64,000 nt of DNA from Mucilaginibacter aquariorum (GCF_024498135.1 NZ_JANHOH010000002.1:558001-622000), one strand, 5' to 3'; shown: positions 42,671-52,150, numbered from the stretch's first letter. Numbers and translations are program-made. Notes: generated from the letters alone by a model not told the origin.

Positions 42671-43597
42671 ATGAAAAATATAAAATACCTGCTAAGCGTA
42701 ATATTAAGCGTTGTTTTACTGCAACCGGCTACAGCGCAAATGTCGATACAAATATTGCCTAAGCTGATGCTAAGGCTGGATGACATCGGCATGAACCACT
42801 CCGTAAATATGGCCATGAAAAAAATGACTGATACCAAAATGCCGTTCTCTGCCTCGGTGCAGTTTGCCTGTCCCTGGTACCAGGAAGCGGTGGAGATATT
42901 AAAGAAGAACCCGCAGGTAAGTGTAGGCGTACATTTAACGCTTACCTCCGAATGGAAAAACTATAGGTGGGGGCCGGTAACAGGCCGCGAAGCTGTACCG
43001 AGTTTAGTTGATAAAGATGGATACTTCCATCAAAGTACCCGCGCCTTTGCCAAAAGCGGTTACAAAATAGAGGAGATAGAGAAAGAACTATCGGCACAAA
43101 TTGAAAGAGCTTTGGCATCGGGCTTAAAAATATCGTACATAGACCCGCATATGGGCATAGCCCTTTCAACCCCGGCACTTCGTGCCTTAACTGAAAAACT
43201 TGCCCGTAAATACAAACTGGGCATATCCACGTTAAGCGAGCAAGTTTACTTTGGCGAAACCTACAAAGAAATGTGGGGTGAACCGGTGGCTACTAAAAAG
43301 AAAGCGTTTTTAGCTTATGTAACTAACAAGCTAAGCAAGAACAGGCCAAACCTGGTAGTGATACATGTTGCCCTGCAAGATCCGGAAATGAACGCCCTGT
43401 TTGATATGAACAGCAGTATGATGAACACCAAAGCAGGCAAACCATTGACCGCGCTGCACCGCCAAACCGAACTGAATATGCTGCTATCGCCCGAGTTTAA
43501 AGCTTTGGTAGGCCGCAAGTTTGAGCTGACCAATTATACCGAACTGATTAAAGAGCGTGGCCTGGATGCCATGAAATTGGAAACCGTAAAAAACTGA
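42671..43597 (+). CDS. YdjC/ChbG-family carbohydrate deacetylase, exported
   Basis: The 308-residue protein has a signal peptide (MKNIKYLLSVILSVVLLQPATAQ). The YdjC fold shows the metal Asp pair in LMLRLDDIGM (about 37), GVHLTLTSEW with a metal His (about 94) and YIDPHMG (about 158). ChbG-type enzymes remove acetyl groups from chito-oligosaccharides. Export to the periplasm sets it apart from cytosolic ChbG. It sits between the DUF5009 protein and a sugar dehydrogenase in a tight unit. Confidence 0.86.
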   Translation: MKNIKYLLSVILSVVLLQPATAQMSIQILPKLMLRLDDIGMNHSVNMAMKKMTDTKMPFSASVQFACPWYQEAVEILKKNPQVSVGVHLTLTSEWKNYRWGPVTGREAVPSLVDKDGYFHQSTRAFAKSGYKIEEIEKELSAQIERALASGLKISYIDPHMGIALSTPALRALTEKLARKYKLGISTLSEQVYFGETYKEMWGEPVATKKKAFLAYVTNKLSKNRPNLVVIHVALQDPEMNALFDMNSSMMNTKAGKPLTALHRQTELNMLLSPEFKALVGRKFELTNYTELIKERGLDAMKLETVKN

Positions 43598-43598
43598 T

Positions 43599-43985
43599 AT
43601 GGAAAGAAGGTCGTTTGTAAAACTGTCTGCATTTACCGCATTGGCGCTTACACTGCCCTTTGCCGAAAGCTGTAGTACCGGTTCAAAGGAAATGGCAGTT
43701 GCTCAGCCCTTGCTGTTTTCGCATTTGGTTGATGCAAAAGCCATCAGGGAAGCCGGTTTGGCCTATCGGAAAACACATGCGATAGAAGACAATCAGCAAA
43801 AGCTTTCGCAATTATTATTGAGTGAAAAAGAAACGGCATCGCTTAGTAAAAACGAGATCGAATCTATGCTGGATAAGCAGGTTACCAACGATTTTAAAGC
43901 CGGCAATACAGTAATGGTAAAAGGCTGGGTAATGTCTGTTACCGAAGCCAGGCAATGTGCGCTATTTTCTATCCTTAAATCATAA
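43599..43985 (+). CDS. Tat-signal small subunit for GMC dehydrogenase
   Basis: The 128-residue protein starts MERRSFVKLSAFTALALTLPFAESC, a twin-arginine motif (RRSFVK) with a hydrophobic core and a possible lipobox-like cysteine. The rest is helical and ends near CALFSIL. Its place directly before a cofactor-containing GMC oxidoreductase without its own signal matches the gluconate 2-dehydrogenase subunit-3-like pairing, in which the small subunit carries the large one through Tat. Overlap is absent but spacing is only 2 and 5 bp on either side. Confidence 0.75.
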   Translation: MERRSFVKLSAFTALALTLPFAESCSTGSKEMAVAQPLLFSHLVDAKAIREAGLAYRKTHAIEDNQQKLSQLLLSEKETASLSKNEIESMLDKQVTNDFKAGNTVMVKGWVMSVTEARQCALFSILKS

Positions 43986-43990
43986 CCGCT

Positions 43991-45523
43991 ATGCATATCG
44001 ACGCCAGGAATATTGATAACAACAGCCTGATAGAGGGGGATATTTGTATTGTAGGATCGGGTGCGGCAGGTATCAGCATGGCAATAGAATTGCTGAATAC
44101 ACCCTACAAAGTTATTTTGCTGGAAGGCGGCGGTTTTGAGTATGATTCCCAAATGCAGGACCTTTATAAAGGTAAAACTACCGGCCAGCGATATTTCCCG
44201 TTGGAATCGGCAAGGCTGCATTATTTTGGTGGTACAACCGGGCACTGGGCAGGCTTTTGCTCCACCTTCGACCCTATAGATTTTAAAGAACGCGATTGGG
44301 TACCCCACAGCGGCTGGCCTATAAAACGCGAGGACCTCGACCCATACTATTCCCGCGCCCAAAAAAATCTGGATCTTGGCCCGTACGAGTACAGTGCCAA
44401 ATACTGGCAGGATAAAGATCCCGAACTAAAAGGCCTGTCACTTGATGAGAACGTAGTTTTTAATAAAATGTGGCAGTTTAGTACGCCAACACGTTTTGGG
44501 ACAAAGTATCGGGATGCTATTGTTAAAGCGCCAAATATCCACCTGTACACTTACGCCAACGTAACGGATATTACCGCTAACCAAAATGTATCGGCAATAA
44601 AGGAAGTTACAGTGAAAAATTTTGCGGGCAAACAGCACACTGTTAGGGCAAAACAGTTTATAATTGCCTGCTGCTCTATTCAAAACGCACGTTTGCTGTT
44701 GGCATCAAATAAACAAGCACCAAAAGGACTGGGTAACCAAAACGATAATGTTGGCCGTTATTTTATGGAGCACCTGGAGATAAAATCGGCAGAAATGTGG
44801 CTTACCAAACCCGATGTGCTAAAACTTTACCAGTGGGATTGGGGCGTAAAACACCGCGCAGAATTGGCCATTAGCGAGGATATACAGCGCAAACACCGAA
44901 TACTAAATGGTACCGCATCATTAATGCCTTTAGAGGTGGCCAAAAACCAAACACCAATGATTGACCTTTGGAGTGCCGATACCGCCAAAACCAATGCGTT
45001 TATGAAGGAGGGCGAAAGAAGGGGTAAAACACAAAAAGAGTTAAAAAGCCATAAAGCCTTTGAACTGTTTACCCGGGTAGAGCAGGCGCCTAATCCAAAC
45101 AGTCGTGTTACTTTAGATGCCCAAAAAGATGCGCTTGGTGTACAAAGGGCTAACCTGCACTGGGAGCTAACCCCACTCGAAAAGCATAGTCTGCGCAAGA
45201 TCTACCAGATAATTGGCGAACAAATTGGCATAAGTGCTGCGGGAAGAGTGCGTTTAATGGAATATCTGCAGGACGAGAATGATAATACCTGGCCCGAGTT
45301 TACCGGCGGTGGCTGGCACCATATGGGTACCACCCGCATGGCCGATGATCCTAAAAAAGGTGTGGTTGATGCCAATTGCAAGGTGCACGGGATAGCAAAT
45401 CTTTATATGGCAGGTGCATCGTGTTATGCAACAGCCGCCGCACCAAATCCAACCTTAACGTTAGTAGCGCTTACCATTAGGTTAGCCGACCATATTAAGC
45501 AAAAGGTTAAAACAACTGTTTAA
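43991..45523 (+). CDS. GMC family oxidoreductase (sugar/polyol dehydrogenase)
   Basis: The 510-residue FAD enzyme has the dinucleotide motif DICIVGSGAAGISMAIELL (about 17-35), EGGGFEYD, the GMC loop FGGTTGHWAG (about 79) and C-terminal GGGWHHMGTTRMADD (catalytic His, about 438) with ANLYMAGASCYATAAAPNPTLT. It has no signal peptide of its own and probably travels through Tat with the preceding subunit. It oxidises a sugar or polyol in the periplasm, with electrons passed to the respiratory chain. Substrate unknown. Confidence 0.88.
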   Translation: MHIDARNIDNNSLIEGDICIVGSGAAGISMAIELLNTPYKVILLEGGGFEYDSQMQDLYKGKTTGQRYFPLESARLHYFGGTTGHWAGFCSTFDPIDFKERDWVPHSGWPIKREDLDPYYSRAQKNLDLGPYEYSAKYWQDKDPELKGLSLDENVVFNKMWQFSTPTRFGTKYRDAIVKAPNIHLYTYANVTDITANQNVSAIKEVTVKNFAGKQHTVRAKQFIIACCSIQNARLLLASNKQAPKGLGNQNDNVGRYFMEHLEIKSAEMWLTKPDVLKLYQWDWGVKHRAELAISEDIQRKHRILNGTASLMPLEVAKNQTPMIDLWSADTAKTNAFMKEGERRGKTQKELKSHKAFELFTRVEQAPNPNSRVTLDAQKDALGVQRANLHWELTPLEKHSLRKIYQIIGEQIGISAAGRVRLMEYLQDENDNTWPEFTGGGWHHMGTTRMADDPKKGVVDANCKVHGIANLYMAGASCYATAAAPNPTLTLVALTIRLADHIKQKVKTTV

Positions 45524-45534
45524 AGTCCACACTT

Positions 45535-45963
45535 ATGCAATTCGACCCGGAAAACCATATCAATAAATTATGTGCCGAAGGGATGCTTTTGGAAGGCGAA
45601 GGTAAACCACAGGAAGCTTTGGTGCTATTTGAACAGGCATGGCACAACGCCACAAACGATTTAGAAAAGCTTACCGCGGCACATTACGTTGCCCGCGGGC
45701 AAAAAATTATAGCAGATAAACTTATCTGGGATGAAACTGCTTTAAACTTAGCCCTGAAAATTAATACCGACGATATTAAAGCGATATATCCATCCCTGTA
45801 TTTAAATGTTGCCAAATGTTATGAAGACCTGCAGGATTTTGCAAAAGCAAATGACAATTACCAAATGGCACTTAGCTTCGTTACCTATTTGCCCAATGAT
45901 GGTTACGGCGATATGATAAGGGCTGGCATCAACAGCGGTATAAGCCGGGTTAAAAAAGTTTAA
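45535..45963 (+). CDS. TPR-containing small protein
   Basis: The 142-residue, all-helical protein has TPR-like units GEGKPQEALVLFEQAWHNAT (about 21-40) and CYEDLQDFAKANDNYQMAL (about 96-114). It has no export signal. It lies 11 bp after the dehydrogenase gene and converges on the MFS gene, with which its stop codon overlaps by four bases. TPRs mediate protein contacts; partner unknown. Confidence 0.7.
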   Translation: MQFDPENHINKLCAEGMLLEGEGKPQEALVLFEQAWHNATNDLEKLTAAHYVARGQKIIADKLIWDETALNLALKINTDDIKAIYPSLYLNVAKCYEDLQDFAKANDNYQMALSFVTYLPNDGYGDMIRAGINSGISRVKKV

Positions 45964-47153
45964 GCCAATGCTTTATTACGGGCAGCGTAACGCTGGCTAA
46001 CCATAACTATGCTGATAGCAATCACACCCCAAAGCAGCATTTGCCAGGTGCTTAAGTCCCAACCGCCCAATTTCCATGATAACAGGCCAAAGTAAGTGCC
46101 GATAGAACCGCCTATGAAATAGGTAGTCATATATACAGTATTTAACCGGCTGTGCGAATGTTCGTCAAGGCTGTAAATGCGGGCAAAGTTGGTTATTTGT
46201 GTAGCTTGTACGCCGATATCTAAAAAGAATATGCTGATAATTAAAGCGGCTATAGAAAATGGTAAAAGTTTGATCAGGATGATACTGCCAATGATCATTC
46301 CAACAGATACCAGCAGCGACCGATAGCTATTGCCCTTGTCTGCCAGCTTGCCAAACCATGGGGCAACCAAAGCACCACCAATTGCTATCAGCCCGAATAA
46401 GCCAATAACACTTGCTGAATAATTCAATGGCGCCGCGCTTAAGTGGAAGGTTAGGGTTGTCCAAAAAGAGCAAAAAACACCAAAGGTAAACGCACCTAAT
46501 AAAGCTGATTGCCTTAAAACGCTGTGCTCTTTAACCAGCGCCAGGGTAGACTTTAACAGGTTTATATAATTCCCCTTAAATTTAGGATGCACATTTGGCA
46601 GGTAAAGTTTAAGCAAGATAGCTACAATGAATACCATACCTGCCGATATACCGTAAACATATCGCCACCCCAGCGAACCGGCAATTAATCCACTTAAAAC
46701 ACGTGCGCCTAATATTCCCACTAATATCCCGGCAAATACCTTGCCTACGGTTTTTCCCCTGTTTACGTTATCGAGGGTGGCGGCCATCGGCATAAGAATT
46801 TGGGCCGGAGTGCTAAACAAGCCTATAAATAGGCTTAGCGCGTAAACTTCATATAGGTTGGTGGCAAAGGCCAGGGCGGTTAATGTTATTATCAATAAAC
46901 CTGATAATAACAGAATTAAATTTTTACGATGCACCTTATCACCCAGAGGGATCAAAAAAAACATGCCCAGGCCATAACCCAATTGCGAGAACATGGCAAC
47001 CTTGCCAATTTCGGCATCGGTAGCATGAATGGAATGACTAATATCTTTCAGAATGGGCTGGTTATAATAGATATTGGCAACCGTTATCCCGGCGGCAACG
47101 GCCATTAAGGGAATTATTGCAGGATGCAGTTTGGTATTTGTGGTAGCTGTCAT
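45960..47153 (-). CDS. MFS transporter
   Basis: The 397-residue inner-membrane protein has about 12 hydrophobic spans. It shows ANIYYNQPILKDIS after TM1, the loop 2-3 motif GDKVHRKNLILLLSG and RGKTVGKVFAGILVGIL. The pattern matches the drug/metabolite-type MFS group with YgaY-like members. The ATG at 47153 is chosen over a 111-bp longer frame with a Cys-rich unlikely N-terminus. It is transcribed away from the metal-efflux operon, and its stop shares bases with the TPR gene. Substrate unknown. Confidence 0.85.
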   Translation of the reverse strand: MTATTNTKLHPAIIPLMAVAAGITVANIYYNQPILKDISHSIHATDAEIGKVAMFSQLGYGLGMFFLIPLGDKVHRKNLILLLSGLLIITLTALAFATNLYEVYALSLFIGLFSTPAQILMPMAATLDNVNRGKTVGKVFAGILVGILGARVLSGLIAGSLGWRYVYGISAGMVFIVAILLKLYLPNVHPKFKGNYINLLKSTLALVKEHSVLRQSALLGAFTFGVFCSFWTTLTFHLSAAPLNYSASVIGLFGLIAIGGALVAPWFGKLADKGNSYRSLLVSVGMIIGSIILIKLLPFSIAALIISIFFLDIGVQATQITNFARIYSLDEHSHSRLNTVYMTTYFIGGSIGTYFGLLSWKLGGWDLSTWQMLLWGVIAISIVMVSQRYAARNKALA

Positions 47154-47292
47154 TTGGCGCAAACGTAAGCAAATGAGGTTTGCTATCAAATGTAAACAGG
47201 CTTTATATGCGTTACAATGTATATTTGTGAAAGTATATTGACAAACAAGGTAAATTGCTGTCAAATATTTTCATATTTGAAAAACGCTTAAA

Positions 47293-47970
47293 ATGATCAG
47301 GATCTGTGTTATAGAAGATGAAGAAAAGGTTTCATCATTTATAAAAAAAGGCCTTAACGAACACGATTATGAAGTAGATATTGCCGATAACGGTGAAACT
47401 GCTTTAGAAATGGTGGATAGCCAGGATTATAACCTGGTGATACTGGATGTAATGCTGCCGGATATGAGCGGTATCGAGATCTGTCGCCAGTTGCGTAAAC
47501 ATCAGCCTCAATTACCCGTGTTAATGCTGAGCGCTTTAGGTACTATTGACGATAAAGTGAACGGCCTGCATTCGGGCGCAGATGATTACCTGGTTAAGCC
47601 CTTCCATTTTAATGAGCTGCTTGCCCGGATAGAGGCATTGCTTCGGCGCAAAAAACTGGCTGATGGTGATAGCCACATACTAACCTTTGGCGGCTTAAAA
47701 CTAAACACATGGGACAAGACAGCCGAGCGCGAGGGTAAACAAATAAACCTCACCGCTAAAGAATATAGCCTGCTGGAGCTTTTTATAAAAAATCCGGGTA
47801 AGCTGCTATCGCGCGAGTATATTATGGAAAGGGTATGGGGCATAAACTTTGATACCGGCACCAATATGGTTGATGTCTACGTGAATTACCTACGTAATAA
47901 AATTCAGAAAGATTTTGATAAAAAGCTGATTCATACGGTTATTGGAATGGGCTATATCCTTAAAGATTAA
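47293..47970 (+). CDS. OmpR/PhoB-type response regulator
   Basis: The 225-residue protein has a receiver domain (1-118; acidic pocket VIEDEE, phosphoacceptor Asp52 in ILDVMLPD, Lys in LVKPF) and a winged-helix output domain (about 130-225; NLTAKEYSLLELFIKNPGKLLSREYI, TNMVDVYVNYLRNKI). It forms a two-component system with the kinase at 48247 and most likely controls the efflux genes downstream. Confidence 0.92.
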   Translation: MIRICVIEDEEKVSSFIKKGLNEHDYEVDIADNGETALEMVDSQDYNLVILDVMLPDMSGIEICRQLRKHQPQLPVLMLSALGTIDDKVNGLHSGADDYLVKPFHFNELLARIEALLRRKKLADGDSHILTFGGLKLNTWDKTAEREGKQINLTAKEYSLLELFIKNPGKLLSREYIMERVWGINFDTGTNMVDVYVNYLRNKIQKDFDKKLIHTVIGMGYILKD

Positions 47971-47974
47971 TTAA

Positions 47975-48250
47975 ATGGAATTAGAAGATTTACATTTTAA
48001 ACTTAAAGGATTAGGTATACCCGAAACGGATTATTACTTGCATGGCCTGTATGGTTCGACAGATGATAATGACAAGGTGTCTTTAACAATACGGCGGGGA
48101 AAGAATGGTTTAGAATACGAAGTGTATTTTAAAGAAAGAGGTTCAGTGCATTCCCAGAAGAGGTTTTTTGATAAAGATGAGGCTTTTTTGTACATCTATC
48201 AGGAGTTTGTTAAATCGATAGAAATAAAAGATAAATACTCTTTAAATTGA
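47975..48250 (+). CDS. small unknown protein between response regulator and kinase
   Basis: The 91-residue soluble protein begins MELEDLHFKLKGLGIPETDYYLHGLYG, has strands such as VSLTIRRGKNGLEYEVYFKERG and ends IEIKDKYSLN. No export signal or known motif is visible; it looks like a compact alpha/beta domain. It starts 4 bp after the regulator and its TGA overlaps the TTG start of the kinase (TTGA), so all three are translationally linked. It could modulate the two-component pair. Family not recognised. Confidence 0.75.
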   Translation: MELEDLHFKLKGLGIPETDYYLHGLYGSTDDNDKVSLTIRRGKNGLEYEVYFKERGSVHSQKRFFDKDEAFLYIYQEFVKSIEIKDKYSLN

Positions 48251-49623
48251 AAATAAAAACCCGGTTATCGTTATACTTTACACTCATTAGCTCGGGGGCC
48301 TTGCTGCTGGTATTGGTGGCTGTGTATGTAGCCGTATTTTCATTTTTTACTGCCGATTTTTATAATCGCTTAACCGATCGCACCAACCTGGCGTCGCAGC
48401 TTTATTTAAAGGCCGATGAACTGGCGGCCGATACTATAATACAGTTACAGCAAAAGTATTTAGATAAACTGCCCGAAGAGGTGATACGCATATATGACCG
48501 TAATAATCTTTCGGCCTTTAAAATGAACCATAATATTTATTGGACTAAGGCTATCATAGAACAGGTACGTAGGGAAGGCTACTTAGAGTACGAAGAAGGC
48601 AACCGTAAGGTGGTTGGTAAATCTTATAAAGATAACCAGGGCGAATTTGTGATATTGGCCTCGGCGGTGGATGAAAACTCGCAAAGACGTATGCTGATGC
48701 TGAGTAAGATCACCGTTGTGCTGTTCGTTATATTTGGTACTGGGTTGTTTTTCGCGGGGCGGATGTTTGCCCAAAAAGCATTATCGCCGGTTGATAAGAT
48801 CATAACGCAGATAAGGAGTATCCGATCCAGCAACCTGCATTTGCGGGTAAGCCAGGTAAAAAGTAAAGACGAAATAGCCGAACTGATAGATAATTTTAAC
48901 CGCCTGCTGGCGCATTTGCAAAACGCCTTCGAGCTGCAGCAAACCTTTGTGGCCAATGCATCGCACGAGTTGCGCACCCCGCTTACCAGTATTATGGGCG
49001 AAGTTGAAGTGGCCTTAGAAAAGAATCGTGACTCTGCCGAGTATAAACGTATTTTATCATCCATAGCTAATGATGGCGCCCGCCTGCAGGAAACCATTAC
49101 CAGTTTAATGGAACTGGCGCAGGTAGATCTGAACTACACCCAGGCAAAACTCACATCGGTGAGGGTAGATGAACTAATTTGGGAACTTGAAGAGCAGTGG
49201 TCGAGCAGGAAAGGGCCGGGGATGCTCAAAATACAACTGGCCAGTTTGCCCGAGGATGAAGAACTGCTTACCATCCCGGCTAACAAGCAAATGCTTTATA
49301 TCGCCCTTAACAATATTATAGATAACGCTTTTAAGTATTCGGAACCCTACCCGGTTACCTTGAGTTTTGAAGCGACAGCGGCTCACATTAAAATTTCTGT
49401 TAGTGACAAAGGTCCGGGTATTAGTAAAGAAAATGCCGGGAAGATCTTTCAGCCATTCTTCAGGGCAAATAAGGATAGGTCGATTGCGGGCAGCGGTATT
49501 GGGTTATATATTACCAGTAAGATAATTGAACTCTTCAAAGGAACGATCAGCGTAGAATCTGAGGGTAAGGGCAGTGCCTTTGTAGTCGAGTTTATAAAAA
49601 CAATAACTCTTCCTAAATTCTAA
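48247..49623 (+). CDS. membrane sensor histidine kinase (CusS/ArlS-like)
   Basis: The 458-residue protein has TM1 (about 10-32, SSGALLLVLVAVYVAVFSFF), a periplasmic sensor (about 35-155), TM2 (about 157-175, ITVVLFVIFGTGLFFAG), HAMP (about 178-230), HisKA with His240 (ASHELRTPLTSI) and HATPase (about 335-455; NIIDNAFKYS, GPGI, GSGIGLYI). The TTG start overlaps the previous stop codon as TTGA. Its partner is the regulator at 47293. Metal sensing is inferred from the adjacent HME-RND pump. Confidence 0.9.
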   Translation: MKIKTRLSLYFTLISSGALLLVLVAVYVAVFSFFTADFYNRLTDRTNLASQLYLKADELAADTIIQLQQKYLDKLPEEVIRIYDRNNLSAFKMNHNIYWTKAIIEQVRREGYLEYEEGNRKVVGKSYKDNQGEFVILASAVDENSQRRMLMLSKITVVLFVIFGTGLFFAGRMFAQKALSPVDKIITQIRSIRSSNLHLRVSQVKSKDEIAELIDNFNRLLAHLQNAFELQQTFVANASHELRTPLTSIMGEVEVALEKNRDSAEYKRILSSIANDGARLQETITSLMELAQVDLNYTQAKLTSVRVDELIWELEEQWSSRKGPGMLKIQLASLPEDEELLTIPANKQMLYIALNNIIDNAFKYSEPYPVTLSFEATAAHIKISVSDKGPGISKENAGKIFQPFFRANKDRSIAGSGIGLYITSKIIELFKGTISVESEGKGSAFVVEFIKTITLPKF

Positions 49624-49697
49624 TGCAAATCTAATTTCGTTCTAATGTGTCTCTAATACACGTGCAATAGTTTTGGTACCATCAAACAATTGCACTC

Positions 49698-50969
49698 ATG
49701 TTACGCAGATATTATAGTTTTTTAGTCCTGGTTGCCCCATTCCTTTTATTGGGGCGCAATGCACATGCACAAACAGACACCCTTAAGGTAACTTTTAAGG
49801 ATGCCGAAAAAAGCTTCCTGACCAATAACTTAAGTCTTCTTGCTCAAAAGTACAATGTAGATGCCGCACAGGCATTGGTTAAGCAAGCCAAGCTTTGGGA
49901 TAATCCCGTTTTAAGTACCGACCAAAACATTACCGATGCCAATAAAAAGTTTTTCGACCATAGCAATGGCAACGGACAAATACTTGTTCAGTTAAGCCAG
50001 GTTTTTAAAACAGCAGGTAAACGTGGCAAACAAGTACAGGTAGCAAGCGATGATGTAAAAATACAGCAAGCGCAGTTCAATGACCTGTTGCGCAACTTAC
50101 ATTACAACCTGTTACTTGATTTTTCGCAGGTGGCTAATCTGATAGACCAACGTAAGGTTTACCAAACCGAAATTGCAGCGGCAACTAATATGGTTAACGC
50201 TATTGATAAATCTTACCAGGCCGGTAACAATTCGCTGAAAGACCTTATCCGTTTAAAGGCCTTGTTATTTGGCTTGCAGAATGATATGGTAGAGATTGAC
50301 CGCCAGATAAACGATCTACAAAGCGAGCTGAAAACTTTGTTGGTTGCTAACGCGAATCAATTTATAGCACCACAAATAACTTTTAACAACAACGATACAA
50401 CACTTAATGCAGCTACGCTATCCGAACTGGCAAAAGCAAACCGGGGCGATTATTTGGCTAACCAATATTTGTTAGATCAGAATAACCACAACCTGTCCCT
50501 GCAAAAAGCCATGGCTGTGCCCGATATTACCATTGGGAGCACTTACGACCAGAACAGCAGTTACGCCCGCAATTTTGTAGGGTTAGAGATAAGCCTGCCG
50601 CTACCTATTTTTAACCGCAACCAGGGCAATATTAAAAATGCTAAACTGGCCGCCCAAAGCCAGGAGTATACTCTTAAAAACAGCGAACTGCAATTGCAGA
50701 ACGATGTGTATTCGGCTATACAGCAGTATAGCTTAAGTCAGCAATTATTAGGCACCCGCGAAAACGACTTTTATAATAAGTATGATCAGTTGTTTAAGGG
50801 GATGTCTAAAGCATACCAGCAAAAGCAAATAAACCTGCAGGAGTTTGTAGACTTTTTTGACTCGTACCGCGAAACCAAACTGAAAATATTACAGCAGCAG
50901 TTGAACCTTCAAAAAGCCATTGCCGATTTAAATTACGCGGTAGGCACCACAGTTGTAAACCCATCATAA
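49698..50969 (+). CDS. TolC-family outer-membrane efflux protein
   Basis: The 423-residue protein has a signal peptide (MLRRYYSFLVLVAPFLLLGRNAHAQ). Two long-helix repeats characteristic of TolC channels follow: NNLSLLAQKYNVDAAQALVKQAKLWDNPVLS and, in the second half, LAAQSQEYTLKNSELQLQNDVYSAI. Segment FVGLEISLPLPIFNRNQGNI is typical of CzcC/CusC members. It forms the outer-membrane exit of the tripartite efflux system encoded with the adaptor (28 bp on) and pump. Confidence 0.9.
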   Translation: MLRRYYSFLVLVAPFLLLGRNAHAQTDTLKVTFKDAEKSFLTNNLSLLAQKYNVDAAQALVKQAKLWDNPVLSTDQNITDANKKFFDHSNGNGQILVQLSQVFKTAGKRGKQVQVASDDVKIQQAQFNDLLRNLHYNLLLDFSQVANLIDQRKVYQTEIAAATNMVNAIDKSYQAGNNSLKDLIRLKALLFGLQNDMVEIDRQINDLQSELKTLLVANANQFIAPQITFNNNDTTLNAATLSELAKANRGDYLANQYLLDQNNHNLSLQKAMAVPDITIGSTYDQNSSYARNFVGLEISLPLPIFNRNQGNIKNAKLAAQSQEYTLKNSELQLQNDVYSAIQQYSLSQQLLGTRENDFYNKYDQLFKGMSKAYQQKQINLQEFVDFFDSYRETKLKILQQQLNLQKAIADLNYAVGTTVVNPS

Positions 50970-50996
50970 TAAGCACTACATCAGCATAAAAGAACG

Positions 50997-52091
50997 ATGA
51001 AAAAACACATAATATACGTTGGCCTGGCTTTAATAAGCCTTACCGCTTGCCAGGAGAAAAAAACCGGCACTATGGAAACCAAACAGGTTTGTATAAGCGA
51101 TTCGCTGCAAAAAATGGTTAAGATAGATACCGCCAAAAGCACGCCAATGCAGGATGAGCTTACCCTATCAGGCGAGGTATCTTTTGATGAGAATAAGGTA
51201 GTAAAGGTATTTCCTTTTACCAGTGGGCAGGTAATAGAGGTGAAAGTTTCCCTGGGTGATAAGGTAACCAAAGGCCAAACCCTTGCCGTAATACGCAGTG
51301 CCGACGTTGCAGGTAGCTATACCGATCTGAGCGCTACCAAATCTGACCTGTCTATAAGCAAACGACAGTTAGAACAAGCTGAATACCTATATAAGAACGG
51401 TATATCAAGCGAACGCGATTATACCGAGGCTAAAGAAAATTACAACAAGGCAGTAGCTGCAAATAGCAAAGTCCGCGACCAAATTGCTATTAATGGCGGC
51501 GGTAATACCAACGCCAGCGGCTCACTTGTTATTAAAGCACCGGGCAGCGGTTACATTGTAGAAAAGAATATCTCTGCTGGTAACTTCATTCGCCCCGATA
51601 ATAGCAGCAGTTTGTTCACTATATCAGATATGAAGGATGTATGGATCTGGGCGAATGTGTTTGAAACAGATATAGCTAAAGTTAAAAAAGGCTATGATGC
51701 AAAGATAACAACACTGGCCTATCCGGATAAAACCTTTAATGGTAAAATAGACGAGATAAGCTCGGTACTTGACCCCGATAATAAGGTAATGAAAGTACGT
51801 GTGGCTTTAGATAATAAAGATATGCTGCTGAAACCCGAGATGTTTACCAATGTGCTTATCTCAAATAAAGAGGGTTCAAGTTCGGTAGCCATCCCTGCGT
51901 CGGCGGTGATATTTGATAGCAGCAAAAACTTTGTAGTGGTTTACAACAGCAAGTGCGACTTGCAGGTGCGTGCGGTAAACGTAATTAAAACGGTTGACGA
52001 TATCACTTACATATCATCGGGCTTAAAGCCGGGCGATAAGGTGATCTCGAAAAGCCAGCTGCTGCTTTATAATGCTTTAACGGAAGACTAA
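50997..52091 (+). CDS. RND efflux periplasmic adaptor lipoprotein
   Basis: The 364-residue membrane-fusion protein has a lipoprotein signal ending LTAC (Cys18). It has a barrel-sandwich lipoyl half (TSGQVIEVKVSLGDKVTKGQTLAVI, about 75-100), an alpha-hairpin (about 105-160), the second lipoyl half (LVIKAPGSGYIVEKNISAGNFI, about 180) and a beta-barrel with VWIWANVFETDIAKVKKG. It links the inner-membrane pump to the TolC-like channel. The similarity is of CzcB/CusB class, without the N-terminal metal-binding YHS or HMA domain. Confidence 0.9.
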   Translation: MKKHIIYVGLALISLTACQEKKTGTMETKQVCISDSLQKMVKIDTAKSTPMQDELTLSGEVSFDENKVVKVFPFTSGQVIEVKVSLGDKVTKGQTLAVIRSADVAGSYTDLSATKSDLSISKRQLEQAEYLYKNGISSERDYTEAKENYNKAVAANSKVRDQIAINGGGNTNASGSLVIKAPGSGYIVEKNISAGNFIRPDNSSSLFTISDMKDVWIWANVFETDIAKVKKGYDAKITTLAYPDKTFNGKIDEISSVLDPDNKVMKVRVALDNKDMLLKPEMFTNVLISNKEGSSSVAIPASAVIFDSSKNFVVVYNSKCDLQVRAVNVIKTVDDITYISSGLKPGDKVISKSQLLLYNALTED

Positions 52092-52150
52092 ACCGGACAT
52101 TATTTATCTATTACACATTCCTCTAAGCATTTCTATTTTCTTTCAAACAA

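Noticed and set aside
47220..47227. TATATTTG as a -7 box for the metal-efflux operon
   Set aside because: The -7 match is exact, but no -33 TTG lies at a suitable distance; AT-rich DNA gives such matches often.
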